Source: CBDBIK01 sp965206145
GTDB taxonomy: Bacteria > Pseudomonadota > Alphaproteobacteria > TMED109
DNA length: 64,000 nucleotides
Assembly: GCA_965206145.1 (NCBI GenBank)
Contig: CBDBIK010000005.1
Coordinates: forward strand, 124,001-188,000
Direction: 5' to 3'
In this document: positions 61,496 to 64,000 of the stretch, piece by piece
Layout: every line of letters begins with the position of its first letter
Position numbering within the stretch: the first letter of the stretch is position 1
Made by a program: the position numbers and the translations under genes
Notes under the pieces: generated by a model
The model's database searches: none
The model's input: only the letters and a program-made list of their open reading frames with translations
What the model was told of the DNA's origin: nothing

Positions 61496-62352
61496 GGGAG
61501 AGAATTCTCGGACGACGTGACAGGTCGACGGACCGTTTGGACAAACCTGAGTTCCGACCAGTTCGCGCTTGGAAGAACACGGAGCCGATCACCGTCCCGA
61601 ACGACCTTGCCCACCATCAGGTTGGCAGGCAGCATCCCGCCGCCACCGGAGGTGTACAAAAACTCACCTTCCGTGAACGACTGCATCACCTCACCGTTTT
61701 CGAGATAAGCGAAGTCCAACAGCAAGGAGCGATTGCCACCGAGGATTGCAGCCCTGCCGGAACGTTCTCCGAACACAGCGACCAGGGAACTTGCGTCCGT
61801 CAACAGCAGGACACGGGCTGCACGGTTTGCGACCGCGATTACGTGCCCGACCAGGCCGCCTGGCGCGACAACCGCATCGCCTACCGCAACATCTTCGAGG
61901 GTGCCCTTGTCGATGATGACCGTCCGCATCGGAGACAACAGCATCGCCCCGACGACCCGGGCCGAGGCCTGAGGAACAAAATCGGAGGAGGAAAGCCCCA
62001 GGATATCCCGGAGTACTTCGTTCTCGGCAAAGACACGACGGGCCTCCGACTCCCAACCGCGCAACTTCATGTTTTCCCGGCGCAGGTGCCCATTCTCGCC
62101 GTACGCATCAACTAGCCGGGCCCCGTCAGCGATCATGCTCCGTACCGACTGGACGGGATGATCTACTGTCTTCACAACGGCGACCGTCACGTCTAGGAAG
62201 GTCGAGCGTATCCCCTCGATATGCTTCGAATCAAAACTCGACAGGAACAGTGCACCGACAAAGGAAATGAAGAGAAATCCAACGCCGATGCGCCGGAAGG
62301 TGTTCCGTGCACCGAGACGACCCGCAAGGGGAATCAGTCCATTTTCGCGCAT
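61492..62352 (-). CDS. mreC: Rod-shape determining protein MreC
   Basis: 286-residue periplasmic scaffold with an N-terminal membrane helix (IGVGFLFISFVGALFLSSF). A coiled coil (NGHLRRENMKLRGWESEARR) precedes the beta-rich domain with VVAPGGLVGHVIAVANRAAR and LYTSGGGGMLPANLMVG. It lies 33 bp after mreB and organises PBP2 along the elongasome. Confidence 0.91.
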   Translation of the reverse strand: MRENGLIPLAGRLGARNTFRRIGVGFLFISFVGALFLSSFDSKHIEGIRSTFLDVTVAVVKTVDHPVQSVRSMIADGARLVDAYGENGHLRRENMKLRGWESEARRVFAENEVLRDILGLSSSDFVPQASARVVGAMLLSPMRTVIIDKGTLEDVAVGDAVVAPGGLVGHVIAVANRAARVLLLTDASSLVAVFGERSGRAAILGGNRSLLLDFAYLENGEVMQSFTEGEFLYTSGGGGMLPANLMVGKVVRDGDRLRVLPSANWSELRFVQTVRRPVTSSENSLP

Positions 62353-62385
62353 GATTACCCGCCTATTTCAAGGGACGCATCACAC

Positions 62386-63438
62386 TCAAAAACTTGCATC
62401 GATCTCGATCAATCGATGAAGCAAGAGCTTGTTTTCGAGAAATTCACCGGTTCCATGAACCACGCACAACATCGGGTCTTCAGGCACGAGAACGGGTAGC
62501 CCGGTCGCTTTGCGAAGAACTTCATCCAGGCCCTGAAGCAGTGCCCCGCCTCCCGTCAGCAGGATGCCACGATCGATGATGTCAGCCGCGATTTCAGGCT
62601 TCACTTCGGCCAGTGTCTGGCGCACGGCGGCGACAATACCTCCCATCGCCTCCGTGAACGCCTCCACGGTGTGTTTTTGACTGACAACGATCTCGCGCGG
62701 AAGGCCCGTGTTGATGTCCATGCCACGCACGTTCCGAGTCGACCCGCTCCCGTCCTCCGGGAGATACGCCATCCCAATTTCGTTCTTCAACACCTCGGCA
62801 CTCTGCTCGCCGAGCTGCACGTTGAAGTTGTCGCGGACATAGGCCGCCAGGTCCTCGTCCATCTGGTTGCCGCCGATGCGGACCGAGCGCGTCGCCACCA
62901 AACCGCCCAGCGCGATGATGCCCACCTCGGTTGTGCCGCCGCCCACGTCGACAATCATCGATGCTTGAGCACCAAGAACTGGAAGCCCGCCACCGACGGC
63001 GGCTGCCATCGGTTCCTCGATGAGATAGGTCTCGCGCGCGCCTGTCGATTCAGCCGATTCCCGGATGGCGCGCCGCTCGACCTGAGTGGCACCCGAAGGA
63101 ATGCAGATCGCGATCCGAGGAGCGGGAAAGCTCCGGATGGTCTGTACCTTGCGGATGAAATGAGTCATCATTTCGCCGGCCATCTCGAAATCGGCAATCA
63201 CGCCTTCCCTGAGTGGGCGAATGGTTTCTATGTTTCCCGGCGTCTTGCCAAGCATCACTTTGGCCTCGTTGCCAACCGCGAGGACATGGAACCTGCCGCC
63301 CCGCCTCGATACGGAAATGATCGATGCCTCGTTGAGGACAATGCCTTGGCCTCGGACATAGATCAGAGTGTTGGCGGTGCCGAGATCAATTCCGACATCG
63401 GCAGAAAAGGGCTTCAGCAGACCGGAAAATGATGCCAT
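62386..63438 (-). CDS. mreB: Cell-shape actin homologue MreB
   Basis: 350-residue ATP-binding actin homologue. Phosphate loops are DVGIDLGTANTLIYVRG and IVDVGGGTTEVGIIALGG, with the adenosine loop GILLTGGGALLQGLDEVLR. The PRIAICIPSGATQVERRAIR motif is typical of MreB. It is the first gene of the mreBCD-mrdA-rodA cluster, 39 bp after leuA on the same strand, so it may be read from the leuA transcript as well. Confidence 0.95.
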   Translation of the reverse strand: MASFSGLLKPFSADVGIDLGTANTLIYVRGQGIVLNEASIISVSRRGGRFHVLAVGNEAKVMLGKTPGNIETIRPLREGVIADFEMAGEMMTHFIRKVQTIRSFPAPRIAICIPSGATQVERRAIRESAESTGARETYLIEEPMAAAVGGGLPVLGAQASMIVDVGGGTTEVGIIALGGLVATRSVRIGGNQMDEDLAAYVRDNFNVQLGEQSAEVLKNEIGMAYLPEDGSGSTRNVRGMDINTGLPREIVVSQKHTVEAFTEAMGGIVAAVRQTLAEVKPEIAADIIDRGILLTGGGALLQGLDEVLRKATGLPVLVPEDPMLCVVHGTGEFLENKLLLHRLIEIDASF

Positions 63439-63477
63439 GTGGGTGCTGTTTTCTGACTCAGGCTCGGCGGCGCATCA

Positions 63478-64000
63478 TCAAGCACGCGCCGCCATCGCCG
63501 GAGGGACACCCCGCTGGCGTTTGCGGAAAAGGCGATTGAGCGCGGCGACATAGGCCTCCGCAGCGGCCACCATCGTGTCCGTGTTGGCCGCGGTCCCGGT
63601 AACCGAACGCCCCCCTTCCTCAAGACGCACCGTTACGTCCGCCTGGGCGTCGGTGCCACCGGTGACGGCGTTCACCGCAAAGAGTTTCAGTTCGTAGTTT
63701 CCAGGAACCAGAGAAGAAATAGCCCTGAAGATGGCATCGACAGGCCCGCTCCCCGACATTTCAACCTCGTGATCGATACCGTCCAACGCGAGATTGACGG
63801 TGACGCGGGCATCCTTGCCGGTGCCACAGAGAAGCTGGAGATCGTGCAGGACGACCCTCTGATCGTCCCGGCTTCCCACCTCAACGAGCGCGATTAGGTC
63901 CTCGTCGAATATTTCCTTCTTCTTGTCAGCGAGATCCTTGAAACGAACAAAGGCGTCGTTCAACTGGTTTTCACCGAGTTCAAGGCCAAGCTCCTCGAGC
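63478..64000 (-). CDS. leuA: 2-isopropylmalate synthase, C-terminal part (5' end beyond window)
   Basis: First committed enzyme of leucine synthesis. Only the C-terminal regulatory (LeuA dimer) domain is visible. LGLELGENQLNDAFVRFKDL leads into ADKKKEIFDEDLIALVEV, then GSGPVDAIFRAISSL and NAVTGGTDAQADVTVRLEEG, as in the leucine-binding domain. It ends NRLFRKRQRGVPPAMAARA. The frame is open to the window edge; the catalytic TIM barrel must lie to the right. Confidence 0.92.
   Translation of the reverse strand, partial: LEELGLELGENQLNDAFVRFKDLADKKKEIFDEDLIALVEVGSRDDQRVVLHDLQLLCGTGKDARVTVNLALDGIDHEVEMSGSGPVDAIFRAISSLVPGNYELKLFAVNAVTGGTDAQADVTVRLEEGGRSVTGTAANTDTMVAAAEAYVAALNRLFRKRQRGVPPAMAARA

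Noticed and set aside
1..64000. CRISPR arrays, rRNA or tRNA genes
   Set aside because: No regularly spaced repeats were seen, and no cloverleaf or rRNA sequence was recognised by reading; a covariance search would be needed to exclude a tRNA firmly.

Overview
The window reads as a stretch of an alphaproteobacterial chromosome. The main support is the 42-residue alphaproteobacterial-type aa3 oxidase subunit IV at 50921, the gene families present (liv, dusA, btuB with a B12 riboswitch, mreBCD-mrdA-rodA next to leuA) and the GC-rich core coding style. This is inference from protein content; no rRNA or tRNA gene was recognised.

Left core (1-16368). hemB runs off the left edge. It is followed by a valine-catabolism pair (an acyl-CoA dehydrogenase with an unusual N-terminal helix-turn-helix extension, then a 3-hydroxyisobutyryl-CoA hydrolase). 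Next come a tightly overlapping livHMGF-type ABC transporter operon, dusA, and a tripartite heavy-metal-type RND efflux operon with a small basic protein gene in front. Last is a cobalamin riboswitch followed by a BtuB-like TonB-dependent receptor.

Accessory island (about 16.4-43.5 kb). The island is less GC-rich and full of decayed genes and insertion-sequence fragments. At its left edge, the last 175 bp of btuB plus about 130 bp of downstream DNA occur twice, bracketing a standalone reverse transcriptase of the defence (UG/DRT) type. Upstream of the reverse transcriptase is a long, non-coding-looking, structured leader. To the right follow a decayed recombinase-associated gene, a decayed ParB-like gene, and a type I restriction-modification remnant (hsdS, rhuM, hsdM, DUF2188, a second S-like gene; no hsdR). 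Then come a TM0106-type RecB-like nuclease gene cut by an IS21-family element, a DUF4160/DUF2442 pair with the first gene broken, an intact orphan GHKL (Hsp90-like) ATPase, an intact Fic protein with a MerR-type tail, an IS5 remnant, and a complete type I Zorya operon (zorABCD, transcribed right to left). The right end is a graveyard of transposase and hsdS fragments. The intact genes that could still act in defence are the reverse transcriptase, the GHKL ATPase, Fic and Zorya.

Right core (about 43.7-64 kb). This part holds a glutaredoxin-domain protein, a class IV branched-chain aminotransferase and a two-gene IorAB-like molybdenum hydroxylase. A small-molecule catabolism cluster follows (two hydratase paralogues, an RraA-like aldolase, a short-chain dehydrogenase, with CDGSH, CoxIV and lipoprotein genes among them). 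Then come a UvrD/PcrA helicase, an M24 aminopeptidase, an NADPH-dependent FMN reductase, and the cell-shape operon mreB-mreC-mreD-mrdA-rodA read leftwards behind leuA, which runs off the right edge.
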